A stretch of DNA of 27,819 nt from JAGOSA01 sp039795715 (GCA_039795715.1 JBDKLD010000061.1:1-27819); one strand, 5' to 3'. Positions 1-7,876 are shown, counted from the stretch's first letter. Notes: generated by a model from the sequence alone, not told the origin. A program made the numbers and translations.

Positions 1-411
1 GGTTTCAATCTCAATACGGCGGTCTCCAGTATGATGATTTGTGTCAATGAAATGGAAAAAGCTGAAACAGTCACCGTTGATGATTTCAAAAAATTCTTAC
101 AAATTCTTGCCCCTTTTACCCCGCATGTCGCCGAAGAACTCTGGTACGTGCTCGGCGAGAAAAAAACTATTCACCAAGCTGGTTGGCCAGAATACAATGC
201 TAAACTAATTGTTGACGACACTACTACTATCGCCATCCAAATCAATGGCAAAACTCGAGGCACAATTGAAGTTGCGCAAAATAGTGAGCAAGCTGATATT
301 GAAAATATGGCGAAGCAGCACCCTGATATTGTTCGACATATGGCGGATAGGGAAGTCATCAAGACCATTTACGTGCCGAATAGGCTTATCAATTTCGTCG
401 TCAAAGCATAG
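1..411 (+). CDS. leuS: Leucyl-tRNA synthetase, C-terminal part (5' end outside window)
   Basis: The frame is open from base 1, so this is the tail of a longer gene and the ATG at 31 is not its start. The translation starts with a FNTAVSS-like segment and continues through PFTPHVAEELW, a GWPEY segment and IQINGKTRG. These are typical of the anticodon-binding and C-terminal region of class I LeuRS, which charges tRNA-Leu in the cytoplasm. The end (REVIKTIYVPNRLINFVVK) matches the usual LeuRS terminus, so the 3' end is intact. It stops with TAG two bases before the murJ start, so the two genes are probably co-transcribed and translationally coupled. About 137 residues are visible; the catalytic core lies upstream of the window. 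Confidence 0.95.
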   Translation, partial: GFNLNTAVSSMMICVNEMEKAETVTVDDFKKFLQILAPFTPHVAEELWYVLGEKKTIHQAGWPEYNAKLIVDDTTTIAIQINGKTRGTIEVAQNSEQADIENMAKQHPDIVRHMADREVIKTIYVPNRLINFVVKA

Positions 412-413
412 AT

Positions 414-2105
414 ATGGTATCGCGCATCTTCAGTTTCTTTAGAAAAGAATCCAATCGCATTACCGAAGCGGCTTTTCTCATCGGGCTTTTTGCACTTCTT
501 TCACAATTCCTCGGCCTCATTCGCGATCGTTCGCTCGCGCATGTACTTGGACCGTCGACGACACTCGATACATACTATGCGGCTTTTCGCGTGCCGGATA
601 TTATTTTTGCTTCTGTCTCAACGCTCGTCTCGATCACGGTCCTCATTCCATTTTTTATCGACAAGCTCGAGCATAAAGACAAAGAAAGTGCTCGCTCGCT
701 CCTCAATCAAATCTTCACGGTTTTTTCATGTGGTATTGCTATAATTGCGCTTTTAGCATTTTTACTCATGCCATTTCTCTCACATTACATTGCGCCAGGC
801 TTCACTGAGGTAGAACGTGCTAGCCTCATTTCGATGTCGCGCATCATGTTACTGTCGCCGATTTTCCTCGGGCTTTCCAATCTCTTCAGCACTATCACCC
901 AACTTTACAAGCGATTCATTATCTATGCGCTCGCGCCTATTCTCTACAACCTTGGCATTATTATCGGCATATATTTTTTTATGCCACGTTTCGGTGGGCA
1001 AGGCCTTGCATTCGGTGTAGCACTCGGTGCATTTCTTCATATGCTCATTCAGCTTCCCGTGCTATCCGCGCGTGGTTTTTCGCCAAGATTTACCAAAAAA
1101 ATAGATTGGACTGAAACAAGACGAATTTTTCTGCTTTCACTACCACGCACACTCGGACTCGCGCTTTCGTCCATCACAATTGCAATCATCATTGCCATCG
1201 CCACGACACTCGAAACAGGCGCAGTTTCTATTTTCAATTTTTCTTTCAATTTGCAAGCGGTCCCGATTACCATTATCGGACTGTCGTATTCAGTCGCGGC
1301 ATTTCCTTCACTATCGAGAGCTTTCGCCGAAGGACGTATCGATGTTTTCAAAAAGCAGATTCTCTCTGTGGCGCGACAAATTATTTTCTGGTCGCTGCCG
1401 GTTATGGCGCTTTTCATTGTTCTCAGGGCGCAAATTGTCCGCGTCATTCTTGGGTCAGGACAATTCTCTTGGGATGACACTCGTCTCACAGCAGCGGCAC
1501 TCGCGTTATTCACTCTTTCGGTCGTTGCACAAAGTTTGATTGGACTGCTCGTCCGTGGCTATTATGCTGCTGGCAAAACTCGTCGTCCGCTTGTCATCAA
1601 TCTTGTTTTCACTGCCCTCGAAGTATTTCTGGCCCTTGCATTTCTTTATCTATTTCGCCACTACGATACATTTAAGTATTTTATTGAAGGCTTGCTCCGT
1701 GTCGATAATGTTCCAGGTACTGAAATACTCATGTTGCCGCTCGGCTATTCTATTGGAACAATTTGCAATTACTGGGCGCTCTGGATGCTATTCCAAAAAG
1801 ATTTTCTCACCAAAGGTGAAGGTAAGCCACTCCGCAAAACGCTCTTTCAAAGTTTCTCTGCCGCTGTTCTTCTTGGCTCTGTCTCATATGCGATCCTTTC
1901 AATTACTGGCAATATATTTAGTATCAATACAACGTACGAACTTTTGGCGCAAGGTGCAGTCGCCACATTTGTCGGCGTGATTTTCGGCGGAATTATTCTC
2001 GCGCTCCTGCGTAGCGAAGAACTTAAAGTTGTCATGTCGGCGCTTCGCAAGAAGATTTGGAAAGCTGAAACCATAGTCAGTGAAGGCGGGGAGATGACGC
2101 AATAG
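414..2105 (+). CDS. murJ: MurJ/MviN-type lipid II flippase
   Basis: A 563-residue polytopic membrane protein with about 14 hydrophobic segments and the MviN/MurJ pattern near the N terminus (GLFALLSQFLGLIRDRSLAHVLG, shown here as spanning residues 24-46, followed by DTYYAAFRVPDI). In this family the protein flips lipid-linked peptidoglycan precursor across the cytoplasmic membrane. The start ATG lies 2 bp after the leuS stop and has no Shine-Dalgarno sequence, which suggests coupling or reinitiation. Length is normal to slightly long for the family. Codon use (many CTC, CGC and GCG codons) matches the other core genes here. The family call is secure; flippase activity is by homology only. Confidence 0.92.
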   Translation: MVSRIFSFFRKESNRITEAAFLIGLFALLSQFLGLIRDRSLAHVLGPSTTLDTYYAAFRVPDIIFASVSTLVSITVLIPFFIDKLEHKDKESARSLLNQIFTVFSCGIAIIALLAFLLMPFLSHYIAPGFTEVERASLISMSRIMLLSPIFLGLSNLFSTITQLYKRFIIYALAPILYNLGIIIGIYFFMPRFGGQGLAFGVALGAFLHMLIQLPVLSARGFSPRFTKKIDWTETRRIFLLSLPRTLGLALSSITIAIIIAIATTLETGAVSIFNFSFNLQAVPITIIGLSYSVAAFPSLSRAFAEGRIDVFKKQILSVARQIIFWSLPVMALFIVLRAQIVRVILGSGQFSWDDTRLTAAALALFTLSVVAQSLIGLLVRGYYAAGKTRRPLVINLVFTALEVFLALAFLYLFRHYDTFKYFIEGLLRVDNVPGTEILMLPLGYSIGTICNYWALWMLFQKDFLTKGEGKPLRKTLFQSFSAAVLLGSVSYAILSITGNIFSINTTYELLAQGAVATFVGVIFGGIILALLRSEELKVVMSALRKKIWKAETIVSEGGEMTQ

Positions 2106-2138
2106 AGCAGTACACAGCCTTTATTTTATGGGCTTTTA

Positions 2139-2147
2139 TGGTACTAT
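2139..2147 (+). promoter_or_regulatory. Extended -10 promoter of lepA
   Basis: TGgTACTAT, with 8 bp between the -10 hexamer and the ATG at 2156. Transcription would start at or just before the start codon, giving a nearly leaderless mRNA. The element supports 2156 rather than the upstream in-frame ATG at 2138, which overlaps the promoter. Confidence 0.6.
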
Positions 2148-2155
2148 GTCGTCAC

Positions 2156-3997
2156 ATGGACCTCAGACACATACGCAACTTCTCCATTATCGCTCACATC
2201 GACCACGGCAAATCGACCCTCGCAGACCGCATGCTCGAAGTCACCAAGACTATCGAAGCCCGCAAAATGCGCGATCAGGTGCTCGACTCGATGGATCTCG
2301 AAAAAGAACGTGGCATCACTATCAAGATGACGCCTGTTTCTATGGATTACTCTGTAGGTGATGGAGAAAAATATAAACTCAATCTTATCGACACCCCTGG
2401 ACACATCGATTTCTCATATGAAGTCTCTCGGGCTATTCGCGCTGTCGAAGGTTCGATTTTGCTTGTTGACTCGACGCAAGGCGTGCAAGCGCAAACGCTC
2501 TCTGTGCTCCAAATGGCTCGCGATGCTGGGCTTGTCATTATTCCGGTATTGTCAAAAGTTGATTCACCACTTTCTCGTGCTGATGAAGTACGTCTTGAGG
2601 TCGCGACATTGCTCGATTGCGATCCGGATACTGTTATGCTCGTCTCAGGAAAAACAGGCGAAGGTGTGCCCGAGCTTCTGGCAGAAATAGTCCAGCGTAT
2701 TCCTCCACCAAAAGTCGAACACACTGGCGAAGGCGACCTCCGAGCTCTCGTTTTTGATTTCCAATATTCCAATCATGCCGGCGTGATTGTGTTCGTACGC
2801 ATTCTCGACGGACAGGTCAAACGTCACGACCATCTCATGTTCGCAACGTCAAAAGAAAAATTTCAAGCGCTTGAAGTTGGCTTTTTCCATCCGGACAAAG
2901 TTGAATCAGCTAAAGTTAGCGCTGGTGAAATCGGCTACATTGTCACTGGCATCAAGCAGCCGGGTATTGCGTCAGTCGGTGATACGGTGACACTTTCCAA
3001 ATCTCCGCTTCCACCGTATCCGGGCTACATGCAGCCAAAGCCTGTCGTCTGGGCTTCCATTTATCCTGAGTCACAAGATGATTTCAATCAACTCAAGCTC
3101 GCGCTCGGACGACTCCGCCTTTCCGACTCGGCATTTTCATTTGAAGAAGAAAGCTCCGGAGCGCTCGGTCGCGGCTACCGTTGCGGTTTCCTCGGTATGC
3201 TCCATCTTGAAATCATCAGCGAGCGTTTGCGCCGTGAATTTAACCTTGAGCTCATTGTGACGATGCCATCAATTACGTATAAAGTAAAAATGAAATCCGG
3301 CGGAAGTGGGCAGGGCAAAGATGTCATTGTGTATTCTCCACACCTTTTTCCAAATGATGGCGAGATCGCTTCAGTCGAAGAACCGTGGGTTGCGATTACT
3401 CTTATCACGCCGATGCAGTACCTCGGTAATATTATGCAACTGCTCTACGAACATGAAGCTGAAATAGGGGACACGGTGAATTTCGGAGAAGGCCGTTCGC
3501 AAATTCACCTCATGATGCCACTCCGCGAGCTCATGCGAAACTTTTTTGATGAATTAAAATCGAGCACATCAGGCTATGCTTCAATTTCTTACGAAATCGG
3601 TGACTTCCGTCCAGCAGATGTTGTTCGCCTTGACCTTCTTGTCGCGGATGAGCCGGTGGCCGCTTTCACACGCATTGTCTCTCGTCGTCGCGCACTCGAA
3701 GAAGCCGAAAATGCTGTCGAAAAACTGCATAACATTCTTCCTCGTCAGCAATTTGAAACCAAAATACAAGGCTTTGCGCTCGGCCGTATTCTCTCGTCCA
3801 AAACCGTCAAAGCTTTCCGTAAAGACGTACTCATGCATGGTTCAAAAGTTGTCGGTGGTGGCGATGTCTCTCGTAAAAAGAAATTGCTTGAAAAACAAAA
3901 GAAGGGCAAAGCTCGTCAAAAGGAAAGATTTACCGGAAAGGTCAATATCCCTCATGAGGTTTTCCTCAAGATGATGCGAAGCGGGAAGGATGACTAA
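2156..3997 (+). CDS. lepA: Elongation factor 4 (LepA), ribosomal back-translocase GTPase
   Basis: A translational GTPase of 613 residues. The N terminus (MDLRHIRNFSIIAHIDHGKS) is the standard LepA start. It has the P-loop AHIDHGKS (13-20), the switch II DTPGH motif, an EF-G-like core, and the LepA C-terminal domain ending in a lysine-rich stretch (SRKKKLLEKQKKGK) that contacts RNA. EF4 binds stalled or mistranslocated ribosomes and promotes back-translocation or remodelling. I chose 2156 rather than 2138 because it matches the family start and sits just downstream of an extended -10. It lies 50 bp after murJ and has its own promoter. Confidence 0.95.
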   Translation: MDLRHIRNFSIIAHIDHGKSTLADRMLEVTKTIEARKMRDQVLDSMDLEKERGITIKMTPVSMDYSVGDGEKYKLNLIDTPGHIDFSYEVSRAIRAVEGSILLVDSTQGVQAQTLSVLQMARDAGLVIIPVLSKVDSPLSRADEVRLEVATLLDCDPDTVMLVSGKTGEGVPELLAEIVQRIPPPKVEHTGEGDLRALVFDFQYSNHAGVIVFVRILDGQVKRHDHLMFATSKEKFQALEVGFFHPDKVESAKVSAGEIGYIVTGIKQPGIASVGDTVTLSKSPLPPYPGYMQPKPVVWASIYPESQDDFNQLKLALGRLRLSDSAFSFEEESSGALGRGYRCGFLGMLHLEIISERLRREFNLELIVTMPSITYKVKMKSGGSGQGKDVIVYSPHLFPNDGEIASVEEPWVAITLITPMQYLGNIMQLLYEHEAEIGDTVNFGEGRSQIHLMMPLRELMRNFFDELKSSTSGYASISYEIGDFRPADVVRLDLLVADEPVAAFTRIVSRRRALEEAENAVEKLHNILPRQQFETKIQGFALGRILSSKTVKAFRKDVLMHGSKVVGGGDVSRKKKLLEKQKKGKARQKERFTGKVNIPHEVFLKMMRSGKDD

Positions 3998-4008
3998 ATA
4001 GCCGCATA

Positions 4009-4017
4009 TGTTACTAT
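4009..4017 (+). promoter_or_regulatory. Extended -10 promoter of the methyltransferase pseudogene
   Basis: TGtTACTAT with exactly 6 bp to the ATG at 4024, which predicts a leaderless transcript. It lies 11 bp after the lepA stop codon. Confidence 0.6.
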
Positions 4018-4023
4018 TTCTCT

Positions 4024-4692
4024 ATGCAATCAATAAAATTTAGTGAATTGGCGGTGTCGCCATATTCTGATAATGCAATCGTGAGAAATGATTTTCCGGG
4101 CTTCAGAGAGGATTATTTGGCTATCCATAGCCTCATTAGAAAATACCAACCCAAGACGCTCATGGAAATAGGTACAAGTTCCGGTTCAGGCACCACGGTC
4201 ATCTGTCATGCCATGGGCGTCAAAAAAAACTGGTGGAATAGCAATAAGTATGTGAATGCTTTACTAGTAAGCATCGGCATGAAAAGTAAATTTAGAAAAA
4301 ATAAAAACGAAAGTAAGAAAGTTTTCTCTATTGATGTTCCTCCCGGCACTGATCCATCGGTGATTTATCCAGGTGCCGAAGACGGTCACCCTCTTCTTAC
4401 GGGTAGAAATTGTTACTTCCCCTACACGCAACTTTTCGGTAACTCTACTACTTTTGATTTTACCCCGTACTATCCGCTGGAAAGCTGGTTTGTTGATGGC
4501 AAACACAACTATGAGTATGCCCATGCAGACACAATGTAGGCACTCAAATCAAACCCAAAGCTTATCATTTGGCACGATATCCAACTTCCTGAAGTTGAGA
4601 ATGCCGTAGTTGATGCGATGAAAATACAAAGTAACTACCAATTGTTCAAGGTAGAAGATACAAGAATTGCGTTTGCAGTAATAAATTCTTAG
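4024..4692 (+). pseudogene. Class I SAM-dependent methyltransferase interrupted by an in-frame TAG
   Basis: The first 171 codons encode a Rossmann-type methyltransferase. Motif I is MEIGTSSGSGTT, followed by a region ending WFVDGKHNYEYAHADTM, the DGxHxYEY signature of the Methyltransf_24-like group. A TAG at 4537-4539 stops the frame exactly where a helix should continue. The same frame then stays open for 50 more codons and reads sensibly (ALKSNPKLIIWHDIQLPEVEN onward, with the expected IIWHD strand), ending at a second TAG at 4690-4692. A full-length protein would be 222 residues. TAG is an ordinary stop in neighbouring genes, so a nonsense mutation or sequencing error is more likely than recoding. 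The substrate is unknown; relatives often sit in glycan or natural-product loci. Base composition is AT-richer than lepA. Confidence 0.8.
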
Positions 4693-4822
4693 ATTTTATT
4701 GAAAAAGTCCTTGTGCGTATAGTAGTACCATAGAGAGAATGATAAAAACGCAGATAACTTTCCAGATAATCCCTATTCTTTTTCGTGATTTTTGGCTGTA
4801 CATATAATTTATGTGGCTTATT

Positions 4823-4831
4823 TGATATACT
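4823..4831 (+). promoter_or_regulatory. Extended -10 upstream of the FtsB-like gene
   Basis: TGaTATACT. Transcription would begin near 4838, leaving about 45 nt before the preferred ATG at 4883. That leader contains a 10-bp tandem repeat (attacatatc twice, 4861-4880). An in-frame GTG at 4835 lies too close to the -10 to be a good start. The rest of the stretch 4693-4882 has no recognisable gene. Confidence 0.5.
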
Positions 4832-4882
4832 TACGTGAGTATAACAGATTTTGTTCAAATATTACATATCATTACATATCGA

Positions 4883-5293
4883 ATGGAAAAAAGGCATGCC
4901 AAAATCAAAAAGCGCAAAAATTCTCTCCTCTATACACCTGTAGGTATTAGTTTTCTAGCCATAGCTCTCATTTACATTGCGTATTCGTCGTTCGGTGTCT
5001 TTGCAAAGTGGAAAGGTGCCCATGCAAAGCTCATTGACGCACAGGATGCCTATTCTGCGACTGCAGCCCGCTATGACGCGATTTCGAACGATTTGAGGGC
5101 TCTCTCAACTGATAGGGGGAAAGAGGAGATTGTGAGGGAGAAATTCAATGTGGTGAAAGCCGGAGAAGGAGTCGTTGTTTTGCCTAGTTCAGGTACTATG
5201 GAGGAAGAGGCGGTGGCACCACTTCCAAAAGAAAAGAAGAGTTTTTGGGCTTTTTTGAAAGGGGTTTTTAGGAAGGATGAGAGCGGGAAGTAG
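4883..5293 (+). CDS. FtsB/DivIC-like septum protein (small bitopic membrane protein)
   Basis: A 136-residue protein with a basic cytoplasmic tail (residues 1-13), one membrane helix (about 15-37), a helical, probably coiled-coil segment (about 43-75), then EEIVREKFNVVKAGEGVVVL (81-100). This resembles the end of the FtsB/DivIC domain, in which the coil is followed by a short conserved segment near the GE. An acidic-to-basic tail follows. In this family the protein bridges FtsL and FtsQ in the divisome; an FtsQ-like gene lies elsewhere in the window (22517). I chose ATG 4883 because the 16 residues from the GTG at 4835 do not look like part of the domain. The layout supports the family; sequence identity to named FtsB is weak by eye. 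Confidence 0.65.
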   Translation: MEKRHAKIKKRKNSLLYTPVGISFLAIALIYIAYSSFGVFAKWKGAHAKLIDAQDAYSATAARYDAISNDLRALSTDRGKEEIVREKFNVVKAGEGVVVLPSSGTMEEEAVAPLPKEKKSFWAFLKGVFRKDESGK

Positions 5294-5338
5294 ACAGGCT
5301 AAGGCAGTTTTGTTAATCTGAAGGCTTAGGAATAACAT

Positions 5339-5412
5339 GCGGGATTAGTTTAGTGGTAGAACTACAGTTTTCCAAACTGTTGGCAGGAGTTCGATTCTCC
5401 TATCCCGCACCA
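5339..5412 (+). tRNA. tRNA-Gly (anticodon TCC)
   Basis: Complete cloverleaf: acceptor stem GCGGGAT/ATCCCGC, anticodon stem ACAGT/ACTGT with loop TTTCCAA (anticodon TCC at 5371-5373), and a T-arm containing GTTCGATTC. The discriminator A is followed by a genomically encoded CCA (5410-5412). It lies 45 bp after the FtsB-like gene and may be co-transcribed with it, as no clear separate promoter is seen. Confidence 0.95.
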
Positions 5413-5428
5413 CAATATATAAAGCTCA

Positions 5429-6724
5429 CTATAAATTTCTAGGTGACTTTTCTAACCTTACCTCAACTACTTTTTTGCTTTCCTTGTGCAATACCAGCAA
5501 TTTAATAGTTTGACCGACTTCTTTTTGTCTAATGATAGCGCCAAGAGATTGGCCTTCTTTGAGTTGTACGCCATCAATTTCAAGAATAATATCATTTTCA
5601 ACTATGCCAGCTTTGTCGGCAGGAGATCCTGGAATTACAGCCAAGTCCTCATTAGTTTCGCCTCTCCGTACTAATACACCATAGTCGACAGATATATTGT
5701 TCTTTTTCTTTAGCGTTTCAGTTATCTGAGTATAGCGTATACCTAGGTATGGTCTAACAATTTCTCCATTTTCTCTTACTGAATCTACGATACCTTTTAC
5801 TGTGTTGCTAGTTAATGCAAAACCAATGTTTTCTGCCCCTTGAGAAACTGCAACATTAACTCCAATTACTTTTCCTTTAATATCTAAAAGAGGCCCACCT
5901 GAATTACCTGGATTTATTGCTGCGTCGGTCTGGATTACTCCTTCTAATTGTTCTGATTTGCCAAACATGTCTCCCGCCGTAATTGAGCGAGAGAGACCAG
6001 AGATAACACCCACGGAAACTGAATTTCGAAATTCAGCCAATGCATTACCGATAGCAATCGCGGTTTGCCCAGGTTTTAATTGATCTGAATTACCAAATGA
6101 AAGATAAGAGAACCCGCTGCCTTTAACTTTTAAAATAGCTACGTCAAGAATGTCATCTTTTGCTAAAATTTTAGCGTCATATTTTTTGCCATCATTTGTT
6201 AGAACTGTGTACTCTGATGACTCGTCTTCCACCACATGTTTATTGGTTACGATGTATCCGTCTGAAGAGATGAAAAAACCTGAACCACCTCCAATTTCAC
6301 GTTTTTCTGTGCCTTTTTGTCTTTGTTGTGGAACTCTAAACTGAAAGGTATTGCCACCAAAAAAGTCATTAAAAAAACTATCACCAAATGGGCTATATTC
6401 TTGGTAATTTTGTTCAATAATTGGTACATCTTTTGTGATAACAATGGATACTACAGCTGGGCTAGCTTTTTCTACAACACTGACAACTGGACTATCCGCA
6501 GACGAATAGTTACTGCTCGATGTTTTTCCGTTATCGTTATCTGCGTAAGATGTATTACTATCCTTCAAAAAATTGGGAGCAATACTCCAGGAAAATTTTT
6601 CTCCCGAAAATGTAAATAGTGAAATAATGCCAAATAGCATTAATACTGTGAGTATGCTTACGACCATGCTCGTTGCGATAATAAACATATTTTGTTTAAT
6701 GGTATTAATCATTTTCTTGAACAT
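5429..6724 (-). CDS. degP: HtrA/DegP-family S1C serine protease with one PDZ domain
   Basis: A 431-residue protein anchored by an N-terminal membrane helix (about 18-38). A Ser/Asn-rich linker follows, then a trypsin-like domain and a single C-terminal PDZ domain. The catalytic triad is H163 (TNKHVVED), D194 (DILDVAILKV) and S275 (NPGNSGGPL). HtrA proteases degrade or refold damaged proteins outside the cytoplasmic membrane. I chose the ATG at 6724 instead of 6742 because an excellent promoter -10 (6733-6738) overlaps the upstream codons and ends 8 bp from 6724. The gene is AT-richer than the core genes around it. It is transcribed alone and divergently from the glutaredoxin gene. Confidence 0.93.
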   Translation of the reverse strand: MFKKMINTIKQNMFIIATSMVVSILTVLMLFGIISLFTFSGEKFSWSIAPNFLKDSNTSYADNDNGKTSSSNYSSADSPVVSVVEKASPAVVSIVITKDVPIIEQNYQEYSPFGDSFFNDFFGGNTFQFRVPQQRQKGTEKREIGGGSGFFISSDGYIVTNKHVVEDESSEYTVLTNDGKKYDAKILAKDDILDVAILKVKGSGFSYLSFGNSDQLKPGQTAIAIGNALAEFRNSVSVGVISGLSRSITAGDMFGKSEQLEGVIQTDAAINPGNSGGPLLDIKGKVIGVNVAVSQGAENIGFALTSNTVKGIVDSVRENGEIVRPYLGIRYTQITETLKKKNNISVDYGVLVRRGETNEDLAVIPGSPADKAGIVENDIILEIDGVQLKEGQSLGAIIRQKEVGQTIKLLVLHKESKKVVEVRLEKSPRNL

Positions 6725-6732
6725 ACAATAGA

Positions 6733-6762
6733 ATATTATCAAAAATGATTTTCTGGAGTCAA
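6733..6762 (-). promoter_or_regulatory. Promoter of the htrA/degP gene
   Basis: On the minus strand: TTGACT (6757-6762), an 18-bp spacer ending in TGa, then TAATAT (6733-6738). The hexamer ends 8 bp before the ATG at 6724. One of the best -35/-10 pairs in the window. Confidence 0.65.
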
Positions 6763-6768
6763 GATATT

Positions 6769-6781
6769 CCTAGTAGCTAGG
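6769..6781. repeat. Short inverted repeat CCTAG-TAG-CTAGG between htrA and glutaredoxin genes
   Basis: A perfect 5-bp palindrome with a 3-bp spacer, six bases upstream of the htrA -35 element in the 130-bp divergent intergenic region. It could be a regulator binding site for one or both stress-related genes, but it is short enough to occur by chance. Confidence 0.3.
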
Positions 6782-6836
6782 CAATGTATAAGAGTGATTT
6801 GGGAATAACGGGAATTTGCATCTTTTTTTGACTTTC

Positions 6837-6845
6837 TGATATACT
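6837..6845 (+). promoter_or_regulatory. Extended -10 promoter of the glutaredoxin gene
   Basis: TGaTATACT, ending 9 bp before the ATG at 6855. No -35 is found at proper spacing, as expected for an extended -10 promoter. Confidence 0.6.
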
Positions 6846-6854
6846 ATCCAAGTA

Positions 6855-7094
6855 ATGAAACAAGTCGCCATCTATACAACCCCATCTTGTACCTACTGCC
6901 GAATGGCAAAGGAATTTTTCAAGGAGCACAATATTGCTTATCAGGAATACGATGTTGCCGCAGATCCTGTAAGGCGAGGGGAAATGGTTGAAATGACCGG
7001 CCAACTTGGCGTACCTGTGATCAAGGTAGACAATACTCTCATGGTAGGCTTCAATCGCGTAAAAGTTAGCGAGATTCTCGGGGTGGGAATGTAA
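6855..7094 (+). CDS. Glutaredoxin-like thiol-disulfide oxidoreductase
   Basis: A 79-residue thioredoxin-fold protein. The active site is CTYC (C12, C15) after a TTPS turn. The cis-proline loop GVPV has P54, and a C-terminal VGF segment (64-66) helps form the glutathione- or thioredoxin-binding groove. It fits the Grx/NrdH size class, reducing disulfides in the cytoplasm, possibly in ribonucleotide reductase. The sequence alone does not separate NrdH from glutaredoxin. It is divergent from htrA, and its stop codon is only 2 bp before tRNA-Arg, so the mRNA and tRNA precursor are probably one transcript. Confidence 0.9.
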   Translation: MKQVAIYTTPSCTYCRMAKEFFKEHNIAYQEYDVAADPVRRGEMVEMTGQLGVPVIKVDNTLMVGFNRVKVSEILGVGM

Positions 7095-7096
7095 AC

Positions 7097-7171
7097 GCCC
7101 CCGTAGTTCAATGGATAGAATGGCTCACTCCTAACGAGCCGATGCAGGTTCGATTCCTGCCGAGGGCACCA
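7097..7171 (+). tRNA. tRNA-Arg (anticodon CCT)
   Basis: The acceptor stem GCCCCCG/CGAGGGC has one C-A mismatch. The T stem is GCAGG/CCTGC around TTCGATT, and CCA is encoded (7169-7171). The anticodon loop CTCCTAA gives CCT at 7130-7132, which reads AGG. The anticodon stem closes with an A-C mismatch next to the loop; the alternative pairing GGCTC/GAGCC would leave a 9-nt loop. The D-arm (AGTTCAATGGATAGAA) resembles the bacterial tRNA-Arg(CCU) type. It starts 2 bp after the glutaredoxin stop. Confidence 0.88.
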
Positions 7172-7182
7172 TTACGTAATTA

Positions 7183-7210
7183 TTGAAAAAATGCTGAAAT
7201 ATGCTACTAT
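7183..7210 (+). promoter_or_regulatory. Promoter of the small membrane protein gene
   Basis: TTGAAA (7183-7188), 16-bp spacer ending TGc, then TACTAT (7205-7210). The -10 ends exactly 6 bp before the ATG at 7217, predicting a leaderless transcript. It starts 12 bp after the end of tRNA-Arg. Confidence 0.65.
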
Positions 7211-7216
7211 ATCGAT

Positions 7217-7480
7217 ATGGACGAACAATCCAGGAAGCTACTTCTCGACACATATAAACTGACGGAAGAAAATCATACCATGCTCAAAAAGCTGCGCAGG
7301 GCTCAAAAAAACGCACATACTTTTAAAGCAATATACTGGGTTATTATTATCGGCGCGTCCTACTATGCATACTTACAGACCAAGCCTTACCTCGAACAAG
7401 CAAAGCAATTTTACACAGCAGCTCAAGTACAGCTAGAGGGAATAAAAAATATTACAAACATTTTGCCTGGGAAGAAGTAA
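7217..7480 (+). CDS. Small single-helix membrane protein, unknown function
   Basis: An 87-residue protein I do not recognise. A charged, probably helical N-terminal segment (about 1-35) is followed by one hydrophobic helix (about 36-54, AIYWVIIIGASYYAYL) and a second amphipathic segment ending in PGKK. Small proteins of this layout are common in Patescibacteria. It has a well-formed promoter of its own, which supports it as a real gene. It converges with the HNH-type gene; the two stop codons are 21 bp apart and no terminator hairpin is visible there. Confidence 0.75.
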   Translation: MDEQSRKLLLDTYKLTEENHTMLKKLRRAQKNAHTFKAIYWVIIIGASYYAYLQTKPYLEQAKQFYTAAQVQLEGIKNITNILPGKK

Positions 7481-7501
7481 TTTTCGAGCGGTAAATACTG
7501 T

Positions 7502-7870
7502 TTAAAAAGTTAGTTGTCTTCCTTTATAATTCAAAGCTTCTCTTAGAAATTTATCTTCATTTTTACTACTGTGTTCAATCATATGACAATTTGCGCATAA
7601 CAATATACATTTCTCAATTTCTTTTTTAATTACGTCCCAGCTTTTGTTTGCTACGTTCCCTATAGTAAAATGCTTCTCCTTTAGGTGGTGAAATTGCATC
7701 GCAGCTTGATTGCCATGCCAGCCACATTTTTCGCACTTACCCCCTAGATACTTGATCGCTGCCGCTTTTGTCCTAAAACGTCTCACTTTTGTATTGCAAG
7801 AGCCACACCTAGCACGACATCTGCTTTGGTAGTCTTTGAATTGATTGCCGCATAGCTTACAACTTTTCAT
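7502..7870 (-). CDS. Small HNH-type zinc-binding protein (putative nuclease)
   Basis: A 122-residue protein with two cysteine-based metal sites. The first is CKLC...CGSC (C4, C7, C22, C25). The second is an HNH-like module with CEKC (C46, C49), FHH (H61, H62), CANCH (C92, C95, H96) and H100. The order C-x2-C, FHH, C-x2-CH is that of HNH endonuclease domains, which cut DNA with a single metal ion. The start at 7870 is chosen because the upstream promoter has its -10 6 bp before it. An upstream in-frame ATG at 7930 would run through the promoter. No phage or restriction partner is adjacent, so the biological role is open. Confidence 0.75.
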   Translation of the reverse strand: MKSCKLCGNQFKDYQSRCRARCGSCNTKVRRFRTKAAAIKYLGGKCEKCGWHGNQAAMQFHHLKEKHFTIGNVANKSWDVIKKEIEKCILLCANCHMIEHSSKNEDKFLREALNYKGRQLTF

Positions 7871-7876
7871 CAATAA

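Noticed and set aside
31..411. Start codon at 31 for the first gene
   Set aside because: The frame is open to base 1 with good LeuRS sequence, so the gene begins outside the window.
1049..1513. 154-codon antisense frame in murJ
   Set aside because: Low-complexity shadow of a hydrophobic gene, with no promoter and no family resemblance.
4646..4858. 70-codon minus-strand frame after the methyltransferase
   Set aside because: It overlaps the restored methyltransferase end and has no recognisable domain or promoter.
4861..4880. 10-bp tandem repeat (attacatatc twice) as a repeat array
   Set aside because: Only two copies, AT-rich and in a leader; not a CRISPR or a clear regulatory array. No CRISPR, insertion sequence or attachment site was found in the window.
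6828..6833. TTGACT as -35 of the glutaredoxin promoter
   Set aside because: It is only 6 bp from the -10 element, far from the needed 16-18 bp.
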